From: Sediminibacterium sp.
Lineage (GTDB): Bacteria > Bacteroidota > Bacteroidia > B-17B0 > Aurantibacillaceae
Assembly: GCA_030054095.1 (NCBI GenBank)
Contig: JASGCO010000036.1
Coordinates: 1 to 39,539, forward strand
DNA length: 39,539 nt
Reading direction: 5' to 3'
The position numbers and the translations under genes were made by a program. Every line of letters starts with the position of its first letter. Position 1 is the first letter of the stretch. Positions 1 to 9,511 of the stretch are shown here, in pieces. The notes under the pieces were generated by a model. It worked only from the letters and a program-made list of their open reading frames with translations, was not told the DNA's origin and searched no databases.

Positions 1-624
1 ATGCCATTTAATAAAAAAAATGCCGATGAAATGATAGCGCATTTGGACACCATTCTGGAAAAAGGTTTTTGGTAATGTACTGAAAAATAGTTGGTAGCTT
101 TTCAAAAAAAGATTCGTAAACTGCATCTGTCGCTACAAAGAAGAAACAAGCTCTACTGGAGAATAGCTTGTCAGCAATTGGACTAATGCTTGTACAAAAA
201 AGGAGGGGGGGCTTAAAAAGTCGCCCCTAACTTTTTTGGTAAACCCTATGGTCTAAAAAACTCACTTTTCGTTAGAAAAGTATATGTACCATTTGATAAA
301 ATCTATTCGGTGTTTAGTTGTAAGTCTACTATGGAGGTCAAGATGGTTTTAAGATGACTAAAGAACCCTTCTATGCCATTTGTAGTGCATGGAATATTGG
401 GATTATTGATGTAATGGAACATATTTGGTAAAGCATTCATTTCAGACTTTCCACATAAAAAATTGTTGAACTGATAAAATTAAAAAACACTGAATCAACC
501 TCTGCTATTCAATTCCCGTTTTTTGCAGTTGAATAATGCGATACCGCTTGATAGTATTATCAAACCAGAAGAAATGTGAAATACACTCCTGATAATTCAA
601 ATAGTAATATTTTACTACTCCCCC
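1..624. other. Gene-poor, apparently decayed left edge
   Basis: No intact gene is visible. A reading frame open from base 1 ends at a stop at 73-75 and could be the tail of a gene entering from the left. Short protein-like stretches with stops and frame changes follow, for example at 354-431 (reads TKEPFYAICSAWNIG) and 455-532 (reads LIKLKNTESTSAIQFPFFAVE), both on the plus strand. A 7-bp inverted repeat lies at 146-152/165-171. The pattern is what a degraded gene or mobile-element remnant would leave, but I recognise no family. Confidence 0.4.
205..237 (+). terminator. Possible rho-independent terminator
   Basis: A G-run at 205-212 can pair imperfectly with the C-run at 222-228 across an A-rich loop, and a run of six T follows at 232-237. 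It would suit a plus-strand transcript entering from the left edge. The stem has a mismatch and no intact gene precedes it. Confidence 0.3.
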
Positions 625-1452
625 TCATTTAACTATGGCTTTCCGGATTGACAACAAAGGTATACGCAATTCCTGAGCCAACTCCTCCGTTTTACTACTC
701 AGGAAAAGCTTATCAAACCACGATCGCTCTCCCGGAAACATTACCAGAAGCTCTGGTTTACGTCTTTGCAAGTACTTTTTAATCTGTTCCAACGTGGTTT
801 GTTCAATAACGGCCTTCTGCTCAACCAACACTATTTTTTTATACTTCAATCCCTTCAGTTTCTGTTCGAGTGCCTGGCGTTTTATTTCATTTTTACCCCA
901 TCCATAATTAATATTCAACACCTCTATAGTTGCATCTAACGATTTTGCAAAAGGGATAAGATAGTTTAACTCGCTCAGTGAATTACTTAAATCCGACGCA
1001 TAAACAATCGTTCGTATTTCTTTATAGCGGTAACGCTGAGGAATGGCCAACACCGGGATACGAGCCTTTGCTATAACATTGGCTGCATTACTACCAAACA
1101 GTACCCGTTTAAATCCCGTTGCACCATGTGTCCCCATAATAATCATATCTGCCTTAGTATCTTCCGCGGCAGTCATTATTTCAGTCAGAGGGTCACCAGC
1201 TTCAATCCGTTTGACAGATGGAACCTTTACGTACTTAGTTGTAAGGGTTTCTATTTTTTTTAAACGTTCCTTTTCCGCTCCGGCTATTTCTTCAGCAATT
1301 ATTCCGGGTATATTGTTATACTTTCCTACGCTTGGTTCATAAACATTCAACAATATTAATTTACGTTTTGTTGCCTGCGCAAATGCGTTAGCATATTTTA
1401 AAGCGTTAGTGGCATTGGCCGAAAAATCAAGTGGGATCAGTGCTGATTTCAT
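625..1452 (-). CDS. Universal stress protein, tandem UspA domains
   Basis: A cytoplasmic universal stress protein of 275 residues built from two UspA domains, roughly residues 1-138 and 145-272. The first domain carries the ATP-binding glycine motif G-2X-G-9X-G-S at residues 107-121 (GTHG...GS). The second has lost this motif, so it probably binds no nucleotide and serves for intramolecular pairing. Tandem Usp proteins of this length are common in Bacteroidota and usually respond to stress or stationary phase; the exact role here is unknown. The gene lies 21 bp downstream of the small gene ending at 1474 and is probably co-transcribed with it. The start is the only sensible Met, giving the typical Usp beginning with a hydrophobic first strand ending in IPLDFS. 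Confidence 0.92.
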   Translation of the reverse strand: MKSALIPLDFSANATNALKYANAFAQATKRKLILLNVYEPSVGKYNNIPGIIAEEIAGAEKERLKKIETLTTKYVKVPSVKRIEAGDPLTEIMTAAEDTKADMIIMGTHGATGFKRVLFGSNAANVIAKARIPVLAIPQRYRYKEIRTIVYASDLSNSLSELNYLIPFAKSLDATIEVLNINYGWGKNEIKRQALEQKLKGLKYKKIVLVEQKAVIEQTTLEQIKKYLQRRKPELLVMFPGERSWFDKLFLSSKTEELAQELRIPLLSIRKAIVK

Positions 1453-1473
1453 ATTACTTTTTTTTAAAAAGGG

Positions 1474-1884
1474 TTACTCCAGTTCTTTAAAGTCCAACGG
1501 ATCAATTTCGTCCGCTTCCATTTGTTCGTGTTTTTCCATGGCTTTATGATTCTGCTCGGCCAGTGTCCAATTATCGGTAGTTGTAGTTTGCAGCCATAAT
1601 TGTCCCGAACGGCGAAATACCTGAGCCGGTAAACAAAACGTTTCCGCAAATGCACGTTCTAAATCGGCCACCTTCATTAATCCATTAATTTTGATGGTGC
1701 CGGATACCTCTTTTTTTTGTGCTTCTTCTATCGATAATGCTGTATTTAGTGTATTAGCCTTATTGGATCCTTCTCCCGGAGAATGGTCTGTTTCATAAAA
1801 CTCAATTTTTAAAAAAGGAAAGCGCTTTTGAAACTCGTTTTGTACTTCCTTTAATGTCTTGCTTTTGTCTATAATTATATCCAT
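1474..1884 (-). CDS. Conserved-looking hypothetical protein, 136 residues
   Basis: I do not recognise a named family. The protein is soluble, without signal peptide or membrane segment. The first half resembles a small alpha/beta domain (DIIIDKSKTLKEVQNEF, then FLKIEFYETDH). The C-terminal third ends in a strongly acidic Glu/Asp tail after a Trp-containing strand (QLWLQTTTTDNWTLAEQN). It sits directly upstream of the universal stress protein on the same strand, so both are probably one transcript and may share a stress-related role (inference from position only). A shorter frame at 1464-1655 on the same strand is a shadow of this gene. Confidence 0.75.
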   Translation of the reverse strand: MDIIIDKSKTLKEVQNEFQKRFPFLKIEFYETDHSPGEGSNKANTLNTALSIEEAQKKEVSGTIKINGLMKVADLERAFAETFCLPAQVFRRSGQLWLQTTTTDNWTLAEQNHKAMEKHEQMEADEIDPLDFKELE

Positions 1885-1931
1885 GTGTTTAGGTTTTAGT
1901 GAGTATTAGCTTTCATTTCATGAATAAAATT

Positions 1932-1946
1932 AGCGGCAAAACCGCT
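1932..1946 (-). terminator. Weak hairpin downstream of the DUF2306 gene
   Basis: AGCGG at 1932-1936 pairs with CCGCT at 1942-1946 around a 5-base loop. Read on the minus strand the stem is followed by AATTTTATT, a poor U-tract. It lies about 150 bases beyond the stop of the DUF2306 gene and ahead of the 1474-1884 gene, so it could end the long upstream transcript. Confidence 0.3.
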
Positions 1947-2093
1947 GTAAAAAAATGACTTATGTTTCGGGTAAACCTGATAAGACGCAATTTTGTTTTT
2001 ACAGAAAAGTAGCGCTTCAAGCATAAATCTATTAAGAAACCACATAAAAGATCGCATTCCCGGTACAGATCAGAAACACCAGTTAAATCCTGT

Positions 2094-2747
2094 TTATAGG
2101 TTATGAGGGCTGGCGTTCCGCTTACACTTTCGTTGTACCAGATATCGGGCTACAAGCACATTCGGCACCCAACTGATCCAGGCTACCATTTGGTACGACC
2201 ATTCAAAATCATGCGTCACTTTAATCAATAAGGGCAACCATAAACGCAAAGTAACAGCGCCGGTGCAAGCGGCATAACTGTATATCATCCAACGGCGGTG
2301 CGCTTCAATTTGCTGTTTTCGCGCAGTACTATACCCTTTTGTGGTAGTATAAAACCAAACAACTGTTACCGTTACAAATCCCAGAAACGCTATGTATCCC
2401 CCCTCGGCAGATACCGCAATTCCCAATACCCCTAACGCGCTTAACCATACCGAAAAAACATACAGTTTTCCTATTCTACGGTGCAAATACACCCATCGTC
2501 TCCGTATCCAGACATTAAATTGCACCCATCCTATCAGCAAGGCTAATCCGCCAAAGGAAATATGCAAGTAAAAAAACAACTTCCAAACAGGGTTCAATAA
2601 CAGCTCATCTGGTTTTCGCTGAAGGATTCCCACTTTACCATCAACAACAAAAAACAAAATGGGATAAGCTGCTACCATTAATACTATTGCAATTAAAGGC
2701 AAGTAAAGTAGTATACTCCCCAACTGTTGTATCCAATTTCTTCTCAT
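2094..2747 (-). CDS. DUF2306 family integral membrane protein
   Basis: A 217-residue inner-membrane protein with about six hydrophobic segments and no other domain. The pattern of a His in the second segment (FYLHISFGGLALLIGWVQF), the HRRIGKLY motif after it, and the later RRWMIYSYA segment fits the DUF2306 family, whose function is unknown. The start codon overlaps the stop of the upstream hydrolase gene by 4 bases (ATGA at 2744-2747), so the two genes are almost certainly translationally coupled. The family assignment is from motif pattern; no enzymatic residue set can be claimed. Confidence 0.82.
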   Translation of the reverse strand: MRRNWIQQLGSILLYLPLIAIVLMVAAYPILFFVVDGKVGILQRKPDELLLNPVWKLFFYLHISFGGLALLIGWVQFNVWIRRRWVYLHRRIGKLYVFSVWLSALGVLGIAVSAEGGYIAFLGFVTVTVVWFYTTTKGYSTARKQQIEAHRRWMIYSYAACTGAVTLRLWLPLLIKVTHDFEWSYQMVAWISWVPNVLVARYLVQRKCKRNASPHNL

Positions 2748-4252
2748 AATACTAACCCTATTACAAATAATTTTAACTTACCCATAGGTTTAGCCGGTCT
2801 AAAATCAACAGGGGGAAGCGGATCCACAAGTGACACATCCACTTTTCCTTCTTCTAAATACTTATATAAGAAGTGGGGGCTTTTCATTACACTCTGTAAA
2901 ATATCACTATGCGACATCCCTGTTAATACGACATGCGTGCCCCTCTTCATAAATGGCATTAGTTCTTTTTCTGTAAGTCCCGGCGGTGTCCTGAAATCGA
3001 GTTCCCCGCTTACCAGTAGTGTTTCAACATCCGTAAACCGGGCTGTTTTATATACCTCAGGGATGGAACGAATATTCCATAGGTGCGCCGTGGAGCCATA
3101 AATAACCGCTACATTATTGCCAAGCAAGGTGGTAGTGTGCCGAAGTTCATTCCTGCTAAAAAATGGGCCTTGTACATCAGTTCCCATATCCGCACTTACC
3201 GTTTTAGCGTACATATCTCCTATACAGGCGCGGGTTGTTTGATCATATAATTTTTGCAGAAGGAACAGACCTCTGTAGTCATTCGAATAGGCCGCGCTTA
3301 AATAGGCGTTACAGGCCCATACAGCAAAGCCTCTTGTATAAAGAGCGCCGGTTGTGCCCGCCTTTATCTTATCGGCATCCAAACGAAAAACTGACCAGCG
3401 CCGTGGCATGTGTTCAAACGCTTTTTGAATGGCTTTCGTGATAACATGGGTATCCCTTCCTGCAACCTGTGCCTGATATAGGCTATCGTACTGATAGAGC
3501 GACCGCTGTGCCTGATCCGCCTTTATCAAAAAAGATCCGGGCGGGCTAACACCAATCATAACCACACGTTTCAGTGCGTCAGGGTATTTGTACGCATACA
3601 CCTGAGCCACACGCGTACCATAACTAACCGCTATAAGATTTATCTTTTTGTATCCAAGAGCCTGCCGTGCCGACTCCATATCTTCCATCACATCCATAAT
3701 GGTATAAGAATTAATATTTACACCGTTGTCTTTTAAACGGGTAACATAAGTTCGAATTTCCTGTTCCACTTTATCCAGCGAACGGTCACTCAATAACCGA
3801 TGACCTGAACCTTTAAAGGCTTTATTAATTTTTCTGGAACAGAGTTTCACAGTACCATCTACACCACGATAGCCCACACAAACAAAATCATGATGCTCCA
3901 TTAACTGCTGTTGACGTGCCACTTTAATTTTATTTAGTTTAAGAATATTGGAAGCCCCTGGCCCTCCATCAAGCCAAAAGACCGGTTCTGCATCAACGGA
4001 TACTGATGCCTTAATAACCTGAACCGGTAAATGTAATAGTTTCCCCTTCGGTTTACTGCGATCTTCCGGCACAAGTAATTCTCCTTTCAGTAGTACGTGC
4101 TTACGTCCATACAACTCTATGATTGTTTTCGATTTCAGAATCAGGGAATCGCCAAGGCCCGCTTTTAACAATTGCGTCCCCATTACCATAAACAGAAAGA
4201 TGCCCCCTTCCAGCATGAATCGTTTTACTTTTCGTATAATCATGTATTTCAC
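2744..4252 (-). CDS. Exported alpha/beta hydrolase (prolyl aminopeptidase/TAP-like)
   Basis: A 502-residue alpha/beta-hydrolase. The N-terminus has a basic start and a hydrophobic stretch (residues 13-30), so it is probably exported to the periplasm or anchored. The oxyanion loop reads FWLDGGPGASN at 92-102, as in proline iminopeptidases and tripeptidyl aminopeptidases. The likely triad is Ser210 in AVSYG (the usual first Gly of G-x-S-x-G is Ala), Asp419 in VSGELDFRTPP, and His448 in TGMSHSD. This places it in the S33 peptidase/TAP-like group; the substrate is not known. It precedes the DUF2306 gene with a 4-base overlap and follows the AraC gene after about 200 bases. Confidence 0.85.
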   Translation of the reverse strand: MKYMIIRKVKRFMLEGGIFLFMVMGTQLLKAGLGDSLILKSKTIIELYGRKHVLLKGELLVPEDRSKPKGKLLHLPVQVIKASVSVDAEPVFWLDGGPGASNILKLNKIKVARQQQLMEHHDFVCVGYRGVDGTVKLCSRKINKAFKGSGHRLLSDRSLDKVEQEIRTYVTRLKDNGVNINSYTIMDVMEDMESARQALGYKKINLIAVSYGTRVAQVYAYKYPDALKRVVMIGVSPPGSFLIKADQAQRSLYQYDSLYQAQVAGRDTHVITKAIQKAFEHMPRRWSVFRLDADKIKAGTTGALYTRGFAVWACNAYLSAAYSNDYRGLFLLQKLYDQTTRACIGDMYAKTVSADMGTDVQGPFFSRNELRHTTTLLGNNVAVIYGSTAHLWNIRSIPEVYKTARFTDVETLLVSGELDFRTPPGLTEKELMPFMKRGTHVVLTGMSHSDILQSVMKSPHFLYKYLEEGKVDVSLVDPLPPVDFRPAKPMGKLKLFVIGLVL

Positions 4253-4460
4253 GATTTTAGTTTTGGCAAAGAAAGGTTTTTACCAGGTCATTATCGTCCC
4301 GTTATATACAACGGTACATGTTTACAGAAACCATTTTCACCAACCTAAAACACTGATTATCAATATCCCTGTAAAAAGGAACTATAAAATGGCACTTGTT
4401 TCGTCTGTAAGTCAGTACAATCCGTTGGTACGGATTACACAGAAGATATTCAGATAAATT

Positions 4461-5597
4461 TCATTCAGCAGGCATGGATAATTGATGTTGCCTTAAATAA
4501 TCGGTAGGCGATTGTCCGGTAAGATTTTTAAAATTACGGTAAAATGCCGTTTTGGAATTAAATCCGCACTCATAAGCCAAAGCAATAATCGTATATTTTT
4601 GGCTTTCGGGAAGCAAAGCTCGTTTTTTAAACGCTTCAATACGCTTACCGTTTATGAAATCATAAAAGGTTTTACCTTCAACCGAATTTATAACCTGTGA
4701 CAAATGATTCGGGTGCACGCCAATTTGCCCCGCCAATTCACCTAACGTTAATTCAGGATTCAGATACACCTTTTTTGCTGCTATTAACTCAAGCAATTGT
4801 TGATGAATAGAAGCAAGTGCCTGAGGTGTTAATGCCGACTTGATATATTTAGTCTTGTCTTCAACTACACTCCGAAGTGACTGATCCAATGTTACTACAG
4901 GCCCCCTCGCCTCTTTCACTGCCCCTGATTCTGATTTTTGTGTAAAAACACCAACCTGTTTAACACCGTAATACCCCAGAAAAATCACAAAAACAGCTAC
5001 CAGACTAAATATTAAACGGTCATCACCATAAAATACAGCCAGCCATATCAAAGCCATTTCATAAACGAGGTAGCGTAACCAGTTAAGATTAATTTTTTCT
5101 ACCTCCGAAAAATTGGCGCTTAACATCTGCCGGTGTTTTTTCAAGAGATTCAGTGATAATATTACATATAAAGTACCCGACGCAAAAACCATTATTTTGT
5201 GCAAGAGCAGTAACCACCCGTAGCCCTGACCTTTCATTTCAAAGACAATCAGGCGTTCAGCGTGTGTCTTCATAAAAAAAGGCAGCATCAGAAGGTAAAA
5301 CACCACAAAAGGCATAAAATGCAAAAATCTTTTACTTTTAAACACCGGTTGCTGATGTGTAAGTGCCGCCGTATAGAGATACAAAAAAGGGCCGTGTAAC
5401 AGTGGGAAAGGATAGGTTAACAAAAGATACGGGTAGTAGTAAACGGTTACTTGTTTACTTATATAGTACGAAGCAAGATGCGAACCAATCACCAACAGCC
5501 ATCCCCCCAATAGCCTATCCCCTCTGGATATATCCTGTTTGGTAAAGAGGATAAGTCCCAGAAAAAAAGCCAGTGTTATTCCCGCAATATAAAACAC
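4461..5597 (-). CDS. AraC-family regulator with multi-TM sensor half
   Basis: A 378-residue one-component regulator. Residues 1-215 hold about seven hydrophobic segments, and residues 270-370 form an AraC-type DNA-binding domain with two helix-turn-helix motifs: LGELAGQIGVHPNHLSQVI at 285-303 and the signature around IIALAYECGFNSKTAFYRNF at 337-356, followed by GQSPTDYLR. The linker (220-250) is charged. Such membrane-embedded AraC proteins are frequent in Bacteroidota and are presumed to read a membrane or periplasmic signal directly. Likely targets are the adjacent genes (hydrolase, DUF2306, DUF2279), but this is inference. It starts about 40 bp downstream of the DUF2279 gene. Confidence 0.93.
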   Translation of the reverse strand: MFYIAGITLAFFLGLILFTKQDISRGDRLLGGWLLVIGSHLASYYISKQVTVYYYPYLLLTYPFPLLHGPFLYLYTAALTHQQPVFKSKRFLHFMPFVVFYLLMLPFFMKTHAERLIVFEMKGQGYGWLLLLHKIMVFASGTLYVILSLNLLKKHRQMLSANFSEVEKINLNWLRYLVYEMALIWLAVFYGDDRLIFSLVAVFVIFLGYYGVKQVGVFTQKSESGAVKEARGPVVTLDQSLRSVVEDKTKYIKSALTPQALASIHQQLLELIAAKKVYLNPELTLGELAGQIGVHPNHLSQVINSVEGKTFYDFINGKRIEAFKKRALLPESQKYTIIALAYECGFNSKTAFYRNFKNLTGQSPTDYLRQHQLSMPAE

Positions 5598-5637
5598 AAA
5601 TTTTCTGTTTTAAATGTCAAATATCTGAATTAAGCTC

Positions 5638-6666
5638 CTAAAAAAACAGATAATGCCCTTTTAGTTTTCCATTACGCCATTCTATAGCGGGAGCAGGGAA
5701 CTTAAGTATTCCTATAACCGAAAATAACCGCTTCAGGAATCTGGAACGGGTCGGGATACGATCTAACTGAACATCTAAACTCAGATAGTACTGTTGGTAA
5801 CGTGGAAAAGTCAGCACGTTTCCATCAGCATTCAACACCGTAGGATTGTTCCGTGCCCCAATCATGTTTTGAGCACCATAGCCAAACGCTATACTAAGCC
5901 ACTTGGGGAAAGGCGCGGATGTACTCATAAACTGTGAAGGATTAATACTTAACCAATGTGTTTGCCCGTTGTAATCTTTTAGTATCTGCTCTGTTCCAGA
6001 TTTTCCTAATAACGAAGGATTATATTTAGCCAATCCGCTTGTCCAAAACGAAAACTTTAATTGGATCCGTTGTTCGCGCCACGCTAACTCCTGCCCTGTT
6101 GCCAATGCCGTTCCTATCGCGTTAGCTCCCATATCACCCCACGAAAACCCCCAGCCCCGGCTATACCCATCCATCACCTCTATCACCGTCATATACGCCA
6201 ACCCCATAGTGCCACCTAAACCAATTTTTTGTTTACGGCTATATCCCGCCCATTCAAATGCTCCCATCATTAACCTTCCCGTTTGGTAGGTGGTAAACGC
6301 GTGTCCGGCCTTGTCCAGTCCGTACCATTCCCCATTATCATTAAACCAATGAAAAGAGCCGGTATTATATTGCTGGTACCAAACCTGATTCAGGTATAAC
6401 AGAGAACTACCGGTAAGGAGGGCAGATGATGTTCCCAATGCTATACGCCGTGCTTTGTAATTTACGGGTAAGGTATCCTGAGCGTTTGCATCTCCTGATG
6501 AAAACAAAAAAACAACCGCCAATAACCAAATGAAATACCTGCCCCCAGAGGAATAGAATATTCCCGAATTATTACGTTCTTTCCCTTTCTGAAATAGCTT
6601 TCCGCTCTGAATATCGGGTAAAATCCATTTTCTCTTTAATGCCTTATGAATAGAGGCGTACATCAC
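5638..6666 (-). CDS. DUF2279 family membrane/periplasmic protein
   Basis: The central part matches the DUF2279 family (YfiM-like predicted periplasmic proteins): WYGLDKAGHAFTTYQTGR, then VIEVMDGYSRGWGFSWGD and MGANAIGTALA, with the conserved DKxGH and EVxDGxSxxWGFSxGD motifs. Function is unknown. A hydrophobic stretch ending in ANAQ at about residues 44-63 looks like a signal peptide, so the 43 residues before it in this 342-residue reading are unusual. Translation may start nearer to it at a non-ATG codon, since no internal Met is suitably placed. The gene lies 14 bp after the rRNA methyltransferase gene and is probably in its operon. Confidence 0.82.
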   Translation of the reverse strand: MMYASIHKALKRKWILPDIQSGKLFQKGKERNNSGIFYSSGGRYFIWLLAVVFLFSSGDANAQDTLPVNYKARRIALGTSSALLTGSSLLYLNQVWYQQYNTGSFHWFNDNGEWYGLDKAGHAFTTYQTGRLMMGAFEWAGYSRKQKIGLGGTMGLAYMTVIEVMDGYSRGWGFSWGDMGANAIGTALATGQELAWREQRIQLKFSFWTSGLAKYNPSLLGKSGTEQILKDYNGQTHWLSINPSQFMSTSAPFPKWLSIAFGYGAQNMIGARNNPTVLNADGNVLTFPRYQQYYLSLDVQLDRIPTRSRFLKRLFSVIGILKFPAPAIEWRNGKLKGHYLFF

Positions 6667-6680
6667 TTTTATTATAGAAC

Positions 6681-7889
6681 TCAGGATTCCTTTGTTTCTT
6701 CACGGTTCTGAAATTTAGCCTTCTTGCTTCCGGCATACATTTCAAACTTTAAAAAACGGCATTCGAGCGAACCGTTAAACAACGCTATTTTACGACTAGG
6801 ACGCAGACCTATACTCTTAAATCCCTCCAGGCTCGAAGTAATAATCCATCCGGTGTAACCTCCAAAATCCTTTTTAAATTTATTTCCGATTTCGCGGTAC
6901 AGCTCTCCCACTTCCTGCTGCGACAAGCGCTCCCCATAAGGTGGATTAAGAATAATGACCCCTCCTCCCCGTTCTGGTTTAATATCAAAAAACGATTGAT
7001 TACTGGTTTTAATAACATCTTCGAGTTTCGCATTCCGTATATTCGACTGGGCCTTTTTTAACGTTCCGGCATCAATCTCATTGGCCCAAATGTCCAGTTT
7101 ATCATCTTTTATTTTGGAAAGAGCGCCTTCGTAAATGGTTTCGAACAATTGTTCATCAAAATTCCGCCATTTCATAAAACCAAACTCATGTCTGAAGTAT
7201 CCCGGAGGCACATTGTTGGCTTTTAAAGCGGCTTCAATAGGTATGGTACCGCTGCCACACATTCCGTCAATAAGTTGCAAATGGGGCTGCCAGCCACTCA
7301 ACGCTACCAGACCCGCCGCCAGCACTTCATTAATAGGCGCTTTGTTCGTATCGGTCCGGTAACCCCGCTTATACAGCAGTTCGCCGCTACTGTCTATATT
7401 TACAGTTACTTCGTGCTTATAAATGTGAACATAAATTTTTAAAACAGGGTGTATCAGATCTACATCCGGACGCTTGCCTGTTTTCTCGCGAAAACGGTCA
7501 CAAATAGCATCCTTGGTTTTTTGAGCAATAAACAGGGTATGAGTAAATACTTCTGAATTGGCGACAGCTTCTACCATCAGACTATCGTCCGTATCCATAA
7601 ATTTTTCCCAGGGCAACTGCTTCATGCCATCGTATAATGCCTGTTCGTTAGCCGCTTCAAAACGGGCGATGGGGACAATAATTTTTAAAGCGGTACGTAC
7701 ACATAGATTGGCCTTGTATAAAAAACCAATATCTCCCACACACGATACACCGCGTTTAAAAACTTCCACTTTTTTTCCGCCCAATTGCTGCAACTCCCTT
7801 TGCAACACTTCTTCCAGCCCGAACAATGTGGTGGCCTTCATCTCAAAGTCGCCGGCCGTATCAAAATTATAAAACAGATTTTTTTGCAT
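6681..7889 (-). CDS. rlmL: RlmL-type class I SAM-dependent RNA methyltransferase
   Basis: A 402-residue methyltransferase of the RlmL family (COG0116), which in Escherichia coli makes N2-methylguanine at 23S rRNA position 2445. Order of parts: N-terminal ferredoxin-like segment with TTLFGLEEVLQRELQ at 20-34, a THUMP RNA-binding region at about 65-165, then a Rossmann methyltransferase with the SAM motif DGMCGSGTIPIEAA at 208-221 and the catalytic NPPYGE at 315-320. It lacks the fused RlmK half present in the enterobacterial protein, as is normal outside gammaproteobacteria. Only 8 bp separate it from the upstream aldehyde dehydrogenase gene. The exact modified base is inferred from the family. 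Confidence 0.9.
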   Translation of the reverse strand: MQKNLFYNFDTAGDFEMKATTLFGLEEVLQRELQQLGGKKVEVFKRGVSCVGDIGFLYKANLCVRTALKIIVPIARFEAANEQALYDGMKQLPWEKFMDTDDSLMVEAVANSEVFTHTLFIAQKTKDAICDRFREKTGKRPDVDLIHPVLKIYVHIYKHEVTVNIDSSGELLYKRGYRTDTNKAPINEVLAAGLVALSGWQPHLQLIDGMCGSGTIPIEAALKANNVPPGYFRHEFGFMKWRNFDEQLFETIYEGALSKIKDDKLDIWANEIDAGTLKKAQSNIRNAKLEDVIKTSNQSFFDIKPERGGGVIILNPPYGERLSQQEVGELYREIGNKFKKDFGGYTGWIITSSLEGFKSIGLRPSRKIALFNGSLECRFLKFEMYAGSKKAKFQNREETKES

Positions 7890-7897
7890 AATTATCT

Positions 7898-9319
7898 TTA
7901 AAATGAGGTTACCAGTAATTTAGGTTCCAGCATATCCTGCATGGTATATTTAACTCCTTCCCGTCCTAAACCGCTGTCTTTAACACCGCCGTAAGGCATG
8001 TGATCGAAACGGGTTGTAGTTATAGCGTTGTGAATCACTCCTCCTACCGTTAATCCTTCAAAACACGCGTTCAATTCAGTTGCCGAATCGGTAAATACGG
8101 ACGCCTGAAGCCCGAAACGACTGTTATTTACTTTTACGATAGCATCCGAAATGGCTCCGTTATAGGCTTCGATGCAAACCACTGGCCCAAACACCTCTTC
8201 AGCATACACTTTGGCGGAAGCCGGCACATTGGTTAAAATAGTAGGCGCTACGTAAGCCCCTTCGCGTGTTCCGCCACAAAGTAAACGCGCGCCCAATGCC
8301 ATAGCTTCGTTTATCCAATTCTCTACCCGGATGGCATTGGCCTCATCAATCATCACACTCACATCAGTTGCTACATTCTGTGGAGAACCACTTTTTAGAA
8401 TCTGTACCGCCTGAAGCATCCTGCTGATAAATTCATCCATCACTTCATGGTGTACGATAAACCGCTGGGTATGAATACAGATTTGCCCGCTATAGGCAAA
8501 AGCACCTGTTATACAATCTGCCATAATTGCGTTCAGATCAACCTGCCGGGTAATTATAGCCGCAGCGTTCCCCCCTAACTCCAATGTAATTTTCTTTTTT
8601 CCACTTTGTTCTTTTAAATACCAGCCCACATCGGGCGATCCTGTAAAACTCAGGAATGCGATGTCTGGATGCTTTACCAAGCACTCACCCGATTGTCGCG
8701 ACATAGGTAATACCGACAAACTTCCTTCCGGAAACCCCGCTCCATCAATAATTCTGGCTACTTCGAGCATACTTAACGGTGTAGCAGATGCAGGCTTTAA
8801 AATAATCGGGCAACCTGCTGCCAAAGCCGGCGCCACTTTATGAACCGCCAGATTCATTGGAAAGTTAAATGGGGATATGCCTGCCACAATTCCAACCGGG
8901 AAGTACTTTACCCTTCCGGCCTTATTCTTCCCCGCCGCCGTCCAATCCATACTAATGGTTTCACCTGGCAAACGTTTCGCTTCCTCCGCGGCTACAACAA
9001 ACGTCTGTACCGCACGATCTACCTCGGTTAACGCGTAACGCAGAGGTTTCGCACTTTCCTGGCTCAATAGTAACGCCAGTTGTTCACGTTCAGAACGTAT
9101 TGCCCCGGCCACCTTCATTAGTTTTTCATAGCGTTCATAGGCCGGTAAACGCGCCATCACAGGCAGGGCAAGCCGTGCTTTCTGAATACAACGTTCAATG
9201 GTTTCTTCGTCTGCCAGACAGGTTTTAGCAAACGGAACACCCGTAAACTTATCCGTTACCGTCAATTCGTTTTCTGTACTGATAAATTGCCCTGCGGCAT
9301 AAAGCGGGTACAACACCAT
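7898..9319 (-). CDS. NAD(P)-dependent aldehyde dehydrogenase
   Basis: A cytoplasmic aldehyde dehydrogenase of 473 residues, the normal family length. Visible active-site parts are Asn152 in ISPFNFPMN, the coenzyme-fold motif FTGSPDVG at 225-232, the general base Glu247 in LELGGN, the nucleophile Cys281 in SGQICIHTQR, and EEVFGPV near the C-terminus. It oxidises an aldehyde to the acid; the sequence resembles the glyceraldehyde-3-phosphate/succinate-semialdehyde-like broad group, but the substrate cannot be read from sequence alone. It is the first gene of the minus-strand run and is divergent from the giant gene starting at 9542, with 222 bp between them holding both promoters. Confidence 0.95.
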   Translation of the reverse strand: MVLYPLYAAGQFISTENELTVTDKFTGVPFAKTCLADEETIERCIQKARLALPVMARLPAYERYEKLMKVAGAIRSEREQLALLLSQESAKPLRYALTEVDRAVQTFVVAAEEAKRLPGETISMDWTAAGKNKAGRVKYFPVGIVAGISPFNFPMNLAVHKVAPALAAGCPIILKPASATPLSMLEVARIIDGAGFPEGSLSVLPMSRQSGECLVKHPDIAFLSFTGSPDVGWYLKEQSGKKKITLELGGNAAAIITRQVDLNAIMADCITGAFAYSGQICIHTQRFIVHHEVMDEFISRMLQAVQILKSGSPQNVATDVSVMIDEANAIRVENWINEAMALGARLLCGGTREGAYVAPTILTNVPASAKVYAEEVFGPVVCIEAYNGAISDAIVKVNNSRFGLQASVFTDSATELNACFEGLTVGGVIHNAITTTRFDHMPYGGVKDSGLGREGVKYTMQDMLEPKLLVTSF

Positions 9320-9511
9320 GCCTTAAAGATAGGAAAAGAAAACCGTTCCTTTAGAAGACATACCGGAGATGAATGAAAAACCTAAGACTTTTCCGGCTCT
9401 TGTAGCATAAATGCCGCCATTTTTTATTTACAAACAGGTTTACGCTACATACTTTATGATTCTTGTAACCGACTCTTCTATTATGAAATTCTAAAAAAAA
9501 AGCATCTAAAT

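Noticed and set aside
4119..4457. Plus-strand frame between the hydrolase and AraC genes
   Set aside because: Partly antisense to the hydrolase start and without any recognisable domain; the gap of about 200 bases is better read as the upstream region of the hydrolase gene.
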